Assembly (NCBI GenBank): GCA_964489705.1
Contig: CAZAZQ010000012.1
Span: 14,990-78,989, forward strand
From: CAZAZQ01 sp964489705
GTDB taxonomy: Bacteria; Zixibacteria; MSB-5A5; GN15; FEB-12
Length of the DNA: 64,000 bases
Reading direction: 5' to 3'
A program made the position numbers and the translations under genes. This document shows, piece after piece, positions 52,522-62,299 of this stretch. The notes under the pieces are model-generated. The model was not told where the DNA came from, did no database searches, and worked only from the letters and a program-made list of their open reading frames with translations. Every line of letters starts with the position of its first letter. Positions within the stretch are counted from its first letter, which is position 1.

Positions 52522-54397
52522 GGTCTAAACTCTCCAATTCTTCCAGTTCCGAATACAGTTGCAGAATTTCTTCTTCAATTTCTTGCTTGCGTTGGGAAGC
52601 TTCGTGGAGTTTTTCCCAGTCGCTTTTGGGGATGCGGTGTCGGATGTCTTCTTCCAGTTGTTCCAGCTCGGATTCCAAGTCGGCGATTTTCGATTTGGTC
52701 GATTGAATTTTCCGTTTGTGATATGCCAGCCGCTTGGATTTTTCTTTGAATGCGAGGTATGCTTCCTTGGACGATTTGTTTTTCACTTTAGGGGGCGGCT
52801 GCTGTGGCGTGGTTTTCTCTCGGAAGTAGCTGTAATTGCCGTTGTAAATTCGCAGCACGCCGTTTTCGAGGTGAAGGATACGCTCCACGACTTGGTCCAA
52901 GAAATATCGATCATGGCTGACGATGAGGCAGCTTCCCTCAAATTCGATAAGGGCTTTCTCCAAAACCTCGCGCGAATCGAGGTCCAGGTGGTTGGTCGGC
53001 TCGTCGAAAATGAGAAAATTGGCGGGGTGATACAAAAGCCGGGCAAGAGAGAGCTTGGTCTTTTCGCCGCCGGAGAGTGCCGCCACCGGTTTGAAAACAT
53101 CTTCGCCGGTAAACCCGAAGCGAGCCAAAAAGGAGCGGATTTTTCCGATCTCCGCCGTCGGATCTTTTTCCCATAGGTTATCCAACACCGTGGCGTCTAA
53201 GTTGAGGTCAACAAGTTCCTGATCGAAATAGGCAACGTCGACATTTGCACCCAACTTAATGTCTCCTTCAAGCGGTGCCAATTCGCCCACCAGTGCTTTA
53301 AGCAAAGTCGTTTTGCCGGTACCGTTTCTCCCTATCAAACCGACTTTGTCGCCGCGATAGATATCAAACGTGGCATTCTTGACAATAACATGACTCCCGT
53401 AACCGAGAGAAACATTGTCGACCGCCAGGACGTGGGCATAGGAACGCCCCGATGATTGCACCGTCAAACGCGCCGCTTTTTCTTCGCTGCGGGGGGGAGG
53501 GAGGCGTTTGATGCGACTGAGATATTTCAACTTCGATTGAGCTTGCCGTGTCTTTTGCCCGACGATGTTGCGACGGACAAATTCTTCAATCCGCTTGATT
53601 TCTTCCTGTTGGTGTTTGTAGCGATGTTCGTGCTGCCGTTGTCGTTCTTTGCGCTCTTTCAAATACTTTTCAAAACCCCCCGTATAAAAATCTATCTTCC
53701 CATGATGAATTTCCCAAATGTGCGAGACCGTGGCGGTGAGGAAAGTGCGGTCGTGTGAGACTATCAGGTAGCTTTTGTCGGTTTTTTCCAGGTATTCTTC
53801 CAGCCACAAAGTCGATTCGATGTCCAGATGGTTGGTCGGCTCGTCCAGCAGGAGAACGTTGCCGTTTCCCGCCAGCGCCCGCGCCAGCCCGGCACGATTT
53901 TTTTCACCGCCCGAAAAATTCCGTATCCGTTCCGAGAAACGGCTTTCCTCGAATCCCAATCCCGTCAGAATTATTTTGACCTCACTTTCAAAATTGAAAC
54001 CGTTTTCCAACTCGAACCGGTTCTGCAACTGTCCGAGTCGTGTGAGGCTTTCAGTGTCATGAGGGTGCTGCGCCAGATGCCTTTGCAGAGTCTCTATCTC
54101 TTGACGCATGGCAAGCAGCTCTTGGCGAGCGGAGCTGACATATTCAAAAAGAGTGTAATCGAGGTAAGCGGTTTTGTCCTGCTCGATATAGTCAATCCGA
54201 CACGACTTGGCTCGGTTGATACTGCCGCGGTCGACGGAGATCCGCCCGGCGATGATGTCGAAGAGGGTAGTCTTCCCGCTACCGTTTCTTCCGACGACGC
54301 CGATTCTGTCGTAGTCGCCGATGGTAAACGAGACGTTTTCGAAAATGACGTGCTCTTGAAATTTCTTCGTTATCCTCTCTGCGGTAATTCGTGTCAC
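52514..54397 (-). CDS. ABC-F family ATPase (ribosome-associated type)
   Basis: This 627-residue soluble protein has two ATPase cassettes: Walker A GRNGSGKTT and GRNGTGKTT, signatures FSGGEKNRAGLARAL and LSGGEKTKLSLARLL, and Walker B VLLLDEPTNHLD and FLIFDEPTNHLD. The linker between them is charged and helical (YLKERKERQRQHEHRYKHQQ), and a coiled-coil C-terminal extension follows. No membrane helices are present, as in EttA/Uup/YheS-type translation factors. Which subfamily is uncertain. The flavodoxin gene follows with an eight-base overlap. Confidence 0.93.
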   Translation of the reverse strand: MTRITAERITKKFQEHVIFENVSFTIGDYDRIGVVGRNGSGKTTLFDIIAGRISVDRGSINRAKSCRIDYIEQDKTAYLDYTLFEYVSSARQELLAMRQEIETLQRHLAQHPHDTESLTRLGQLQNRFELENGFNFESEVKIILTGLGFEESRFSERIRNFSGGEKNRAGLARALAGNGNVLLLDEPTNHLDIESTLWLEEYLEKTDKSYLIVSHDRTFLTATVSHIWEIHHGKIDFYTGGFEKYLKERKERQRQHEHRYKHQQEEIKRIEEFVRRNIVGQKTRQAQSKLKYLSRIKRLPPPRSEEKAARLTVQSSGRSYAHVLAVDNVSLGYGSHVIVKNATFDIYRGDKVGLIGRNGTGKTTLLKALVGELAPLEGDIKLGANVDVAYFDQELVDLNLDATVLDNLWEKDPTAEIGKIRSFLARFGFTGEDVFKPVAALSGGEKTKLSLARLLYHPANFLIFDEPTNHLDLDSREVLEKALIEFEGSCLIVSHDRYFLDQVVERILHLENGVLRIYNGNYSYFREKTTPQQPPPKVKNKSSKEAYLAFKEKSKRLAYHKRKIQSTKSKIADLESELEQLEEDIRHRIPKSDWEKLHEASQRKQEIEEEILQLYSELEELESLDLD

Positions 54398-54468
54398 GGC
54401 GCTACCATCGAACAGCGGTTATTTCGGTGAATGTTTTGGTATGTTCATCGGTTATTTCCTTTGCTCCC

Positions 54469-56541
54469 CTACTCCTCTTCGCCGGTTGTTGACCTTGACA
54501 GCAGCATTTCTGCGGCAAGCAAGAAAAGAGCCGCCCAGAGGAAAATATGCCACAGCTCTTTGCCGAACCGCATCTCCGCTATGGTGACGGCGATGTCCTG
54601 GCGCGGATCGAGCACCCGATAGTCCGAAATACCCAAGGCGACAGCGAACTGTGGCAGGTCTACCCACGTCAAATCACCTTCCGTCGGTTCCAAGTTCACC
54701 GCAAAGCGGTCGATTTCCCGACCGATGTAGTCGATGCGGTAGATGCCGGGAAGGTCGGTCGGTCTCGGCTTCACGATGAGTACCCCGTTGTCTTCTTCCG
54801 GCGGAACGCTGTAAGTATCTCCGTTCGGCATGGTCACCTTCAAGGAAGTGCGAAAGGAGCCTTTCATGGAAATGATACGCGTAATCTGAGAGCCGGTGTA
54901 CAACGTGAGGTCGTAGTGAGAAAGGTCGGCGGTGAGGTATTCGGCGATGCGGGCGACAAAGGGGACAAAGAACGCATGGCTGGTAAGGTCGCCGTAGTAA
55001 GGGGAGATGGGACCCACGAAGGTGAGAACCTTTCCGCTGCCGTAAGTGGTTTGCACCAGTGCCGGTCGGTTGCCGGAAAAGAGAGCGAGGACTTGCGCGT
55101 GGTTTAAGGTGTGTGCCTTGGGCAGGGTGTAGAACTTTATTTCCGGGAGAGAATCTTTTTCAAAGCTGAAAACGGAAAATATGGGATGGTTGACATTGAA
55201 GGTCTGGAAGGTGTAATACCCGGCACGGGTGAAATTTTTCTTGGTCGGTTGGTCGATGACCACCCCGGAGACCTCCGCCCATTGACGGTTGAACGAAGCG
55301 GTGTCGGTATTCCCTCCGTAAGTCAGAAACAACGCTTTCCCTCGTTTGACATACGAGAGGATGCGGTTGTGATACGACGACGGTAGAGAAGGCGCCCCCG
55401 CCATGATGATAACGTCGTAGTTGGAGAAGTTGACTTGGGAAATGTTGTCGGGGGTGACTTCCTTGACCGACCAATATTGGTTGACGCTCGGGGAAGGAGC
55501 CAATGCAAGAGCCATCAAATGTCCGGAGCCGTCCCCGTCGACGATAAGGACGTTGAATTTTTCGGGAATGTGAAAACTGAAGTAGTACCGGTTGTCGGCA
55601 GGAAACATGTCGTCGGAGAGCTCGATATAGCCGGAGTGGAAACCGCCGCGGGTGAGATTCTGGGTGAAACGAATGGTTGCGTCTTGCCCCGCTTTCACTC
55701 GTACGTCGGTTTGGGCAACCCGCCGGTTGTCGAGGAACAACGAAGCGATGATATCTTCCCGGTCGAGAGAGCCGTAATTTTTAACCGTGGCGGTTATGTC
55801 GAAGTCTTTCCCGGGGACAAGCAGTTGTCCTCCCAAGTCGACCGAGGTGAGACCGCAATTGTCGTTGTCCCGCAACGGCAGGTCGACGATGAAAATATGG
55901 GTGTTCTTGTCGGGGGATAACTTATTGTCCGGCAGAGAATGCTGCTGGCGGTCGGAGATGATATAAATCTCCTTGTTCAAATTGGACGCCTTTGCCAACA
56001 GCTTTTGAGCCGCATCGAGGGCTCTTTCGAAGTCGGCGCTGCCGTACTTCGGTTGCAGGAGCTTGAGTTTTTCTTTGACGATGGCGGGAGAAGTAAAGCG
56101 GATGTCTTCTTGTTGGCTGTCGGAGTTGTCCAGGAGGATAAGAGCGATTTGGTCGGACTCGCCGAAAGTACCGAGCAGTTGTTGCGCTCGGTGGCGAGCA
56201 ATTTCGAAAAGATTTCCGTCAGTGACTTCCCGGTTCATGGAGGCGGAGTTGTCGAACAGGATGACCGCCGACACGGACGCGTGGGAGCCGATTTGCCCGC
56301 CTGTGGACGTCGGCCGGGCGAAAGCGAACACCACGGCAAGAATAATGAGCATTCGTAAGATGAGAAGGAGAAGCTGGCGTATCTTGAGGCGACGGACTTG
56401 GCGTTTTTGCATCGCTTTCAAGTGCTTGAGAGAGGAAAACTCGATGATTTTCACCCGTCGCTTGGAGAACAGGTGAATGAGCAGAGGAATAAGAGCGGCA
56501 ACCGCAGCAATCAGGACGGCGGAATTGAGAAAGCTCAGCAT
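54469..56541 (-). CDS. BatA-type membrane protein with von Willebrand A domain
   Basis: This 690-residue protein has an N-terminal BatA motif with two membrane helices (LNSAVLIAAVAALIPLLIHLF, LLLLILRMLIILAVVFAFARP). A VWA domain with a MIDAS signature (DNSASM, around residue 100) follows, then a glutamine amidotransferase-like fold and a last membrane helix (FLWAALFLLAAEMLLSR). This layout is typical of the aerotolerance/Moxr-VWA group, where a MoxR ATPase usually acts with it; none is seen here. The TPR gene upstream ends 9 bases before its ATG, so they form one operon. Function remains inferred. Confidence 0.88.
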   Translation of the reverse strand: MLSFLNSAVLIAAVAALIPLLIHLFSKRRVKIIEFSSLKHLKAMQKRQVRRLKIRQLLLLILRMLIILAVVFAFARPTSTGGQIGSHASVSAVILFDNSASMNREVTDGNLFEIARHRAQQLLGTFGESDQIALILLDNSDSQQEDIRFTSPAIVKEKLKLLQPKYGSADFERALDAAQKLLAKASNLNKEIYIISDRQQHSLPDNKLSPDKNTHIFIVDLPLRDNDNCGLTSVDLGGQLLVPGKDFDITATVKNYGSLDREDIIASLFLDNRRVAQTDVRVKAGQDATIRFTQNLTRGGFHSGYIELSDDMFPADNRYYFSFHIPEKFNVLIVDGDGSGHLMALALAPSPSVNQYWSVKEVTPDNISQVNFSNYDVIIMAGAPSLPSSYHNRILSYVKRGKALFLTYGGNTDTASFNRQWAEVSGVVIDQPTKKNFTRAGYYTFQTFNVNHPIFSVFSFEKDSLPEIKFYTLPKAHTLNHAQVLALFSGNRPALVQTTYGSGKVLTFVGPISPYYGDLTSHAFFVPFVARIAEYLTADLSHYDLTLYTGSQITRIISMKGSFRTSLKVTMPNGDTYSVPPEEDNGVLIVKPRPTDLPGIYRIDYIGREIDRFAVNLEPTEGDLTWVDLPQFAVALGISDYRVLDPRQDIAVTIAEMRFGKELWHIFLWAALFLLAAEMLLSRSTTGEEE

Positions 56542-56550
56542 GGCATCCCT

Positions 56551-58449
56551 CTATTGGGTGTATGGAGTCTCAAGGTAGGTACGCGCTTCCTTCTGGTAAT
56601 AATCAGCCGACGACAAGGACAACACTTTTCCGTAATAGGTTTCGGCGGTCTCCCGGTCGCCGAGCACATCAATGACCTTTCCCAACCAAAGGTAAATCAT
56701 CCCCAAGTAAAAGGGGCGGGTCTCCAAAAAGAGAGCGGTTTGCAAATGATCAGCCGCCATGTCGGTATCTTCCAGCCCGAGGAAGGCAATCCCCAGCCAC
56801 ATATAGGCAGTCGGAGAAGCCTTATGCACTTGGAGCTCATGGTCGTATGCTTGGATGGCTTGTTGGAAATACATGCGGGCTTGGGTCCGGTCGGCTATGT
56901 CGGGTGAGTTCTTCAGTATATGACCGAGGAATATCATACTTTCCGCTCTGCTCGAAGAAGTGGGATTGGAGACCAAATCCTGGAGAATTGATTTTGCTTG
57001 AGCCGTGTCACCGGTGAAAAGAGCATTCATCGCCAGATTGAATTGCACCAGGTAGTCAGCGGTATCCAGAGCGTGTGCCTTTTCCAAGTCGGCTTTTGCT
57101 TCATCGTAATAGCCGTTCATCATTTTGTACGCCGCCAGCGCCATGAGATTGCGGGCGTTTTCCTTTTCGACGGCAACGAGTGCCTTTTGGGCGTTCGTTG
57201 CTTCGTAATAGTCACCGGTGAAGAAGTATGCCCGCACCAGCCACCCCAAACTCAGCACCGAGTCCTTCTGGTTTTGCGATACGCGTACCATTTCTTTGGC
57301 GTATTCCAACACCAGCGGGTAGTCGCGCCGAAGTTCGGCTTGCTCGATAAATGAGGTCAACTGCAAGAGGGAAATTGAGCTGGTGTCGACGTAGCTCTTC
57401 CATTCTTTTTCCAACGTCGAGAGCTTCTTGTCGTATACCGCCTCGATTTTGTCTTTGAGGTTCAGGTCGGTCGCTTCTTTCCACAGTCTGAGAAAGCGAG
57501 GAAGAGAGTATGTGTCGATGAGATATTTGACGAATGTCGCCGCACTTCGATCGGCAGCGTGCGGGTCGGTACGGAAGTAATCGGGTGTTTCCATCAGAGA
57601 GGCAAGAGAAACAGTCGGGTCGTTTTTGAGAATTTTTTTCATGTCGTAGAGAGCGAATGAAAAGTAGTTCGCCAGCCCTTCGGAGAGAAACGGGGGGGTA
57701 TAGCCGAGATTTCTCAAAGCGGATGCTTGCAGTACGGCGAACGGCTCGGCGGTGTTCAACCTTCTGGTAAAGAGCGTGTAAGCTGTTCGCCGGGTCGGGT
57801 CGACCATCATGCCGAAGCGTTTGTCCCACAAAACGGAGTACAATGCACACGGGCAGAGGTAGATATTGTATTTTCCCGGCAGGGAAAAATTCATCATTTT
57901 CTTGAAAAGACGGTAGTCCTGTTCGAACAGCCCTTTTACCGAATCCCAGTAGTAATCTCCCAGCGAATTGGGGACGTAGTACAGATCCATATTAGCGGTC
58001 GGCTCGGCTACGAACGTTCCCGTAGCATGATGATTGAAGGAACACAGAGCGGTATCGACATCAACCGCCGCCAGCGGGATGACAACAAAACGGAAGGAGG
58101 TATTGTTTTTCCCGGGAATATCGTTCAAAATCGCCGGTAAGCCGTATTCGACAGTATATCTCTTCGAGCTGGTATATGCCGGCGGTCCCAACGACACGAC
58201 ATGTACTTCAAAGGAGGTCTGTTGGCTGTCGAGGGCGGTGACTTTCATATCGAGTGAGAGATTCAAGAGGAAACCGGTGGCGGGAATACCGGAGATGACG
58301 TCCGCCGTGTCGGCAAAGAGAAGAACCGGCGACGCTGTGGTCGAATCGGAACCGTAGATTTCAAAGGCAAACTCCACCCCGCGTTCCGCCCGACCGGGAG
58401 CGGCAAGCAAAGTCACGACAACCGTAATGTATACCAGTATCCCTTTCAT
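56551..58449 (-). CDS. secreted TPR protein with degenerate peptidase-MA-like domain
   Basis: This 632-residue protein has a signal peptide (ILVYITVVVTLLAAPGRA). A beta-rich N-terminal part leads to a peptidase-MA/gluzincin-like domain (about residues 150-340, with FLSEGLANYFSF in the place of the WLxEGLAxY zinc-ligand motif). The HExxH helix is replaced by LQASALRNLG, so zinc binding is probably lost. The C-terminal half is tetratricopeptide repeats (YKMMNGYYDEAKADLEKA, LGKVIDVLGDRETAETYYGKVL). AAGGGG precedes ATG. It is probably a periplasmic scaffold for the adjacent BatA-type protein. Confidence 0.82.
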   Translation of the reverse strand: MKGILVYITVVVTLLAAPGRAERGVEFAFEIYGSDSTTASPVLLFADTADVISGIPATGFLLNLSLDMKVTALDSQQTSFEVHVVSLGPPAYTSSKRYTVEYGLPAILNDIPGKNNTSFRFVVIPLAAVDVDTALCSFNHHATGTFVAEPTANMDLYYVPNSLGDYYWDSVKGLFEQDYRLFKKMMNFSLPGKYNIYLCPCALYSVLWDKRFGMMVDPTRRTAYTLFTRRLNTAEPFAVLQASALRNLGYTPPFLSEGLANYFSFALYDMKKILKNDPTVSLASLMETPDYFRTDPHAADRSAATFVKYLIDTYSLPRFLRLWKEATDLNLKDKIEAVYDKKLSTLEKEWKSYVDTSSISLLQLTSFIEQAELRRDYPLVLEYAKEMVRVSQNQKDSVLSLGWLVRAYFFTGDYYEATNAQKALVAVEKENARNLMALAAYKMMNGYYDEAKADLEKAHALDTADYLVQFNLAMNALFTGDTAQAKSILQDLVSNPTSSSRAESMIFLGHILKNSPDIADRTQARMYFQQAIQAYDHELQVHKASPTAYMWLGIAFLGLEDTDMAADHLQTALFLETRPFYLGMIYLWLGKVIDVLGDRETAETYYGKVLSLSSADYYQKEARTYLETPYTQ

Positions 58450-58490
58450 CTTTTCCCCTTATACAAGCCGTCCCTGAAATGGCTCATTGT

Positions 58491-59237
58491 TCACCGGTTC
58501 ATTTCCAAGGAAAAATCCTCCGCCACCAAACGTCCTTCTTTCAGAACCGGGCAGACCGGCATCGTATCGATACCGGCGGCGATGTCGACATCTTGAGCGA
58601 ACCCCAGCTGTGCCAGATGTCTGCCGTGTTCCCCTCGTCGGATAGTGCGCTTGATAGCGGTGCGGTTGGTGCGGTAGAGCAGCAGCGCCAACGAACCGGC
58701 ATCGTTGACGGTTACCTCTTTTTTATGCTCGGCGGAAAGCAGGTGAATCAACATCCCTCCGCAGATAGTGTCTTCAATGGAAAAACCGCCGTCTTGTCCC
58801 GAACAGAGGATGACCACATCGCGGTCAAACGCCGCAATCGTTGCGGCGACCTTTGAGATATTGACCAAAGCCCCGCAAACGACCAAACCGGCGGAGCTGA
58901 TTTTGCCGAAAGCGGCGGTGCCGTTGGTGGTGGTCATAATAACGTACTTGCCGCCCACCGTCTCAGGAGTAAACTCGGTGGGGGAATTACCCAGTTGGAA
59001 GTTTTCAATCTTGATGCCGCCCCGTTCACCGGCAAGGACCGCCATCTCGCTGCCGAGCTTCGACCACATTTCCCCCGCTTCCCCCGGACCAGCCGTGGGG
59101 ATTATCCCTTTGGCGCCCGCGGTCAAGGCAGCGCAGGTGGAGGTGCAAAAGCGCAGCACGTCGATGATGACGACGGCTTTGTTTTCGGTATGCGCCCGTG
59201 TGACGGGCATCGGCGTGAGGTACAAGTCAATATTCAT
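58491..59237 (-). CDS. comB: 2-phosphosulfolactate phosphatase-like protein (ComB family)
   Basis: This 248-residue protein matches the ComB family: IIDVLRFCTSTCAALTAGAKG, VLAGERGGIKIENFQLGNSP, TTTNGTAAF and ICSGQDGGFSIEDTICGG. ComB removes phosphate from 2-phosphosulfolactate, an early step in coenzyme M or sulfolactate synthesis. Neither comA nor comC is visible here, so the pathway is unproven; many bacteria carry comB alone. It starts eight bases past the gcvT stop and probably shares its transcript. Confidence 0.88.
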   Translation of the reverse strand: MNIDLYLTPMPVTRAHTENKAVVIIDVLRFCTSTCAALTAGAKGIIPTAGPGEAGEMWSKLGSEMAVLAGERGGIKIENFQLGNSPTEFTPETVGGKYVIMTTTNGTAAFGKISSAGLVVCGALVNISKVAATIAAFDRDVVILCSGQDGGFSIEDTICGGMLIHLLSAEHKKEVTVNDAGSLALLLYRTNRTAIKRTIRRGEHGRHLAQLGFAQDVDIAAGIDTMPVCPVLKEGRLVAEDFSLEMNR

Positions 59238-59245
59238 GGAGCCGG

Positions 59246-60343
59246 TTACTTATGCGAACCCTTTTTATAAAACGGCGGTTTCACCACCACCGCGGGGTGC
59301 TTGGAGTTACGTACGGCGATTTCCACCGTGGTGCCGATTTTGGCTTTCTCTCGCGGGACGTAGCCCAGCGCAATCGGTTTTTTCAACGAAGGTGAAAATG
59401 TCCCTGAAGTGACCGTACCGATGACTTTGTTCCCGTCGTAAATCTCGTACCCGTGACGAGGGAACACTTTCCCTTCCATCTCCAAGCAGACCAGCCGTCG
59501 CGGCGGTTTTTCTTCCTTTTGCTTGGCAATAACATCTTTGCCGATGAAGTCTTTGTCAAGATAAACAATCCAGCCCAGCCCCGCTTCGATAGGGGTGGTG
59601 GTTTCGTCAATATCGTTTCCGTACAGCGCCATTTTCATTTCCAACCGGAGCGTATCCCGGGCGCCCAATCCGACCAGCGCCATATCGTATTTCTTCCCTG
59701 CTTCCCTGAGAGCGTTCCATAACGTGGCGGCATGTTCCGGCGGGAGGTAGATCTCGAAGCCGTCTTCGCCGGTATAACCGGTACGGGAGAAGAGCACTTC
59801 CACTCCGGCAATCGTCGCCACGGCGGAGGTGTAATATTTCATTTCGTCAAGGTTGTAATCCGTTACTTCGCTGAGGACTTTTTCGGCGTTCGGTCCTTGG
59901 ATAGCCAGCAATGCGGTTTGAGCGGAGTTGTTCGTAAGCCGGACGTCGCCGTCGAGGTGAGACGAAAGCCAGTTGAAATCTTTTTCGATATTGGCGGCGT
60001 TGACCACCAGCATGTATTTGTCGTCCAACTTATAGATGAGAAGGTCGTCCACAATCCCTCCCGTCGGGAGGGTCATGCAGCTATATTGAATCTCACCCTC
60101 TTTGAGAGCGGCAACATTGTTGGTCGTCATTCTTTGCAGAAAGTCAGTAGCGTCTTGCCCCGATACTTCAAACTCGCCCATGTGAGACAAATCGAACATG
60201 CCGACATTCTCCCGGACGGCTAGGTGCTCGGCGGTAATGCCGGTATATTGAACCGGCATGAGAAAACCGGCAAACGGTATCATCTTGGCGCCTGCTTCAA
60301 CGTGGAAATCGTAGAATGGGGTTTTGGTCAATTCTTCGTTCAT
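59246..60343 (-). CDS. gcvT: aminomethyltransferase, glycine cleavage T protein
   Basis: This 365-residue GcvT takes the aminomethyl group from lipoylated GcvH to tetrahydrofolate. It has the N-terminal MIPFAGFLMPVQYTG, LSHMGEFEVSG, GIVDDLLIYKL, the folate-binding FSRTGYTGEDGFEIYLP, ARDTLRLEM and the C-terminal SGTFSPSLKKPIALGYV. Length is typical. AAGGAGC precedes ATG. The other gcv genes are not in the window. Confidence 0.95.
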   Translation of the reverse strand: MNEELTKTPFYDFHVEAGAKMIPFAGFLMPVQYTGITAEHLAVRENVGMFDLSHMGEFEVSGQDATDFLQRMTTNNVAALKEGEIQYSCMTLPTGGIVDDLLIYKLDDKYMLVVNAANIEKDFNWLSSHLDGDVRLTNNSAQTALLAIQGPNAEKVLSEVTDYNLDEMKYYTSAVATIAGVEVLFSRTGYTGEDGFEIYLPPEHAATLWNALREAGKKYDMALVGLGARDTLRLEMKMALYGNDIDETTTPIEAGLGWIVYLDKDFIGKDVIAKQKEEKPPRRLVCLEMEGKVFPRHGYEIYDGNKVIGTVTSGTFSPSLKKPIALGYVPREKAKIGTTVEIAVRNSKHPAVVVKPPFYKKGSHK

Positions 60344-60464
60344 GTTCTGTTGCTCCTTCCGGTTCGCATATTGGTAGCTAATAAAGAGGAATCATGGGCA
60401 AAGTCAATATGAGAATTCGCTTGTTCTCAAGGGAAAGGGAAGGGAGGGCGAACAAAAGGGGGAT

Positions 60465-60564
60465 NNNNNNNNNNNNNNNNNNNNNNNNNNNNNNNNNNNN
60501 NNNNNNNNNNNNNNNNNNNNNNNNNNNNNNNNNNNNNNNNNNNNNNNNNNNNNNNNNNNNNNNN
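60465..60564. other. assembly gap (100 N)
   Basis: A run of 100 N between gcvT and the hydrolase gene. The flanks share no overlap I can see, so unknown sequence may be missing. Confidence 0.95.
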
Positions 60565-60570
60565 TGCTTT

Positions 60571-60612
60571 CAAGAAAGAGGAAAAGCCGGGCGGGATTCG
60601 GACTTTTCCTCT
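60571..60612 (-). terminator. possible terminator after the hydrolase gene
   Basis: A 10-bp stem (agaggaaaag 60577-60586 / cttttcctct 60603-60612), then TTTCTTG on the minus strand. It lies 19 bases past the hydrolase stop. Confidence 0.5.
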
Positions 60613-60630
60613 TCTGTGCGCTGGGAAGGG

Positions 60631-62085
60631 TTATTGCTTTTCGTTTTTGAGAATTTCGTGTATCCAGCTGTCGATGGTCGCCAACGCTTGGGGAGAAATG
60701 GTTTCTTCAATCCGGGCATATTCCGAAAAGGCGCCGGTCTGAGCGGTTTGGAACAGGTGGTTGAGGTTCGGCAGTTCCTTGACGGTGAAGCGTTTGTTCG
60801 TATGAGAAGCAAGGATTTCTTTTTCAATGGCGCGGATGTTTTCTTTTGCCGGAACTTGGAGATCTTTCTCGCTGTAGAGTGCCAGCACCGGACACCTGAC
60901 TTTCTTCAGGGTTGGGAGAGGGTCATAGGTGACAAAATACCGGAACCAGGGGGAAAGCGTCTTCTGAATTTCCTGTTGCATCTTTTCGTCGGTTATTCCG
61001 AGTTCCTGCTTCTGTCGGTCGTCCAACTCTGCCGTCAGTTCGTTCAGAATGTCGTTCAGTTTCCGGCGCATGACGGCGGTGTCGCTTTCCTGTTTGAGCA
61101 CATCAAACCAACGCTGTTGCAGATTGCGGTTCCATGAAACCATAGAGTCGCTGACGCCTTCCGCTTTCAATCCGTACTTCGCTTGCAAGGTAAGGAGTTT
61201 GTCTCCGGGCAAAGCCGGTCCTGCCATGAGCACAATAAAAGCAATATCGTCTCTCTCTGCGGCTACCATGGGCGCGATAATGCCTCCCTCGCTGTGGCCG
61301 ATTAAGCCGATGTGCGAGGGGTCAATTTCTTCTCTGCTCTTGAGGTAGTCCACTCCCGCCTGAACATCTCCGGCAAAGTCTTTCGTGGTTGCCGTGGAAA
61401 AATCGCCTGTCGATTTTCCCACTCCCCGATCGTCGGCGCGAAGAACCGCAATCCCGTGGCGGGTCAAGTAGTCGGCGAGTACCAGGAAGGGCTTGTGCCC
61501 GAAGATGGTCTCGTCCCGGTCTTGAGGACCGGAACCGGTTATCAGGAGCACGGCAGGGAAAGGCGGTTCCCTTTGAGGGAGGGTAAGCGTTCCGGCGAGC
61601 GTGACACCCGCTTCTTTGTTTTCATAAGTGACTTCTTCGGTACGATAGGGAAACGGCGGTTTCGGTTCTTGCGGCCGATTGGGAGTTGGAAGGTGTTCGG
61701 TTCGCTTCAAGGTTAAGGGAAGAGTCATGCCGCTTTGCGACCATTTCCCCTCGATGGTTTCGTTGTCACTTTGGAGGTCACCTTCGAATTTCCCCAAAAT
61801 AGCTTTGCTTTCCATCACCACGTGACCGTTTTCAAAGGTGATATGGTCGACGACAATGCCGGTCGCTCCCTGGTCTGGGCTGTCGATGGTAGCGTGTAAG
61901 GTCTTGTCCGCTTCTTTAGAAATGTGAAAAACGACCGTGAGCTCCATCCCGGAAAATTTGAGGGTTCCCATCCATGAGCCGACGATGGCGTCGGTTGTGG
62001 GGGTGGTTTCTTCCGTTACCTCTGTTGCATTTCCCAGTATGCCGAGGCTGAAGAAAATCACGACGAAAAAGAGAACTCGTTTCAT
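60631..62085 (-). CDS. exported alpha/beta hydrolase with N-terminal beta domain
   Basis: This 484-residue protein has a signal peptide (RVLFFVVIFFSLGILGNA). A beta domain of about 110 residues (VGSWMGTLKFSGMELTVVFH) is common before such hydrolases. The hydrolase itself has nucleophile Ser in GHSEGG, the acid Asp in YSEKDLQVP and His in LPNLNHLF. It resembles S9/CocE-like serine hydrolases; natural substrate unknown. ATG at 62085 is preceded by GGAGTC; the longer TTG start lacks support. It is likely periplasmic. Confidence 0.88.
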   Translation of the reverse strand: MKRVLFFVVIFFSLGILGNATEVTEETTPTTDAIVGSWMGTLKFSGMELTVVFHISKEADKTLHATIDSPDQGATGIVVDHITFENGHVVMESKAILGKFEGDLQSDNETIEGKWSQSGMTLPLTLKRTEHLPTPNRPQEPKPPFPYRTEEVTYENKEAGVTLAGTLTLPQREPPFPAVLLITGSGPQDRDETIFGHKPFLVLADYLTRHGIAVLRADDRGVGKSTGDFSTATTKDFAGDVQAGVDYLKSREEIDPSHIGLIGHSEGGIIAPMVAAERDDIAFIVLMAGPALPGDKLLTLQAKYGLKAEGVSDSMVSWNRNLQQRWFDVLKQESDTAVMRRKLNDILNELTAELDDRQKQELGITDEKMQQEIQKTLSPWFRYFVTYDPLPTLKKVRCPVLALYSEKDLQVPAKENIRAIEKEILASHTNKRFTVKELPNLNHLFQTAQTGAFSEYARIEETISPQALATIDSWIHEILKNEKQ

Positions 62086-62219
62086 CTCTGACTCCAATTT
62101 TGTACCTGTCGTTGCCTTCGTTTATAAGGTGTTACTTTTTGACTACGAGAATGTTCGGGACTTTGTTACACGAGAGAATTACTGTAAAGGAACATAGAAG
62201 AGTGAAGAGGGTGCGTTAA

Positions 62220-62255
62220 CAGGCCTTGCGCTTGAGAGTTCAGACGCAAGACCTG
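62220..62255 (-). terminator. hairpin downstream of recA
   Basis: An imperfect 11-bp stem (caggccttgcg / cgcaagacctg) 45 bases past the recA stop. No T run follows, so it may act as a processing or stability element. Confidence 0.35.
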
Positions 62256-62299
62256 TCGGGACGATTGAGGTGCCGTTTTCGGCACGCCTTCTTCAATTG

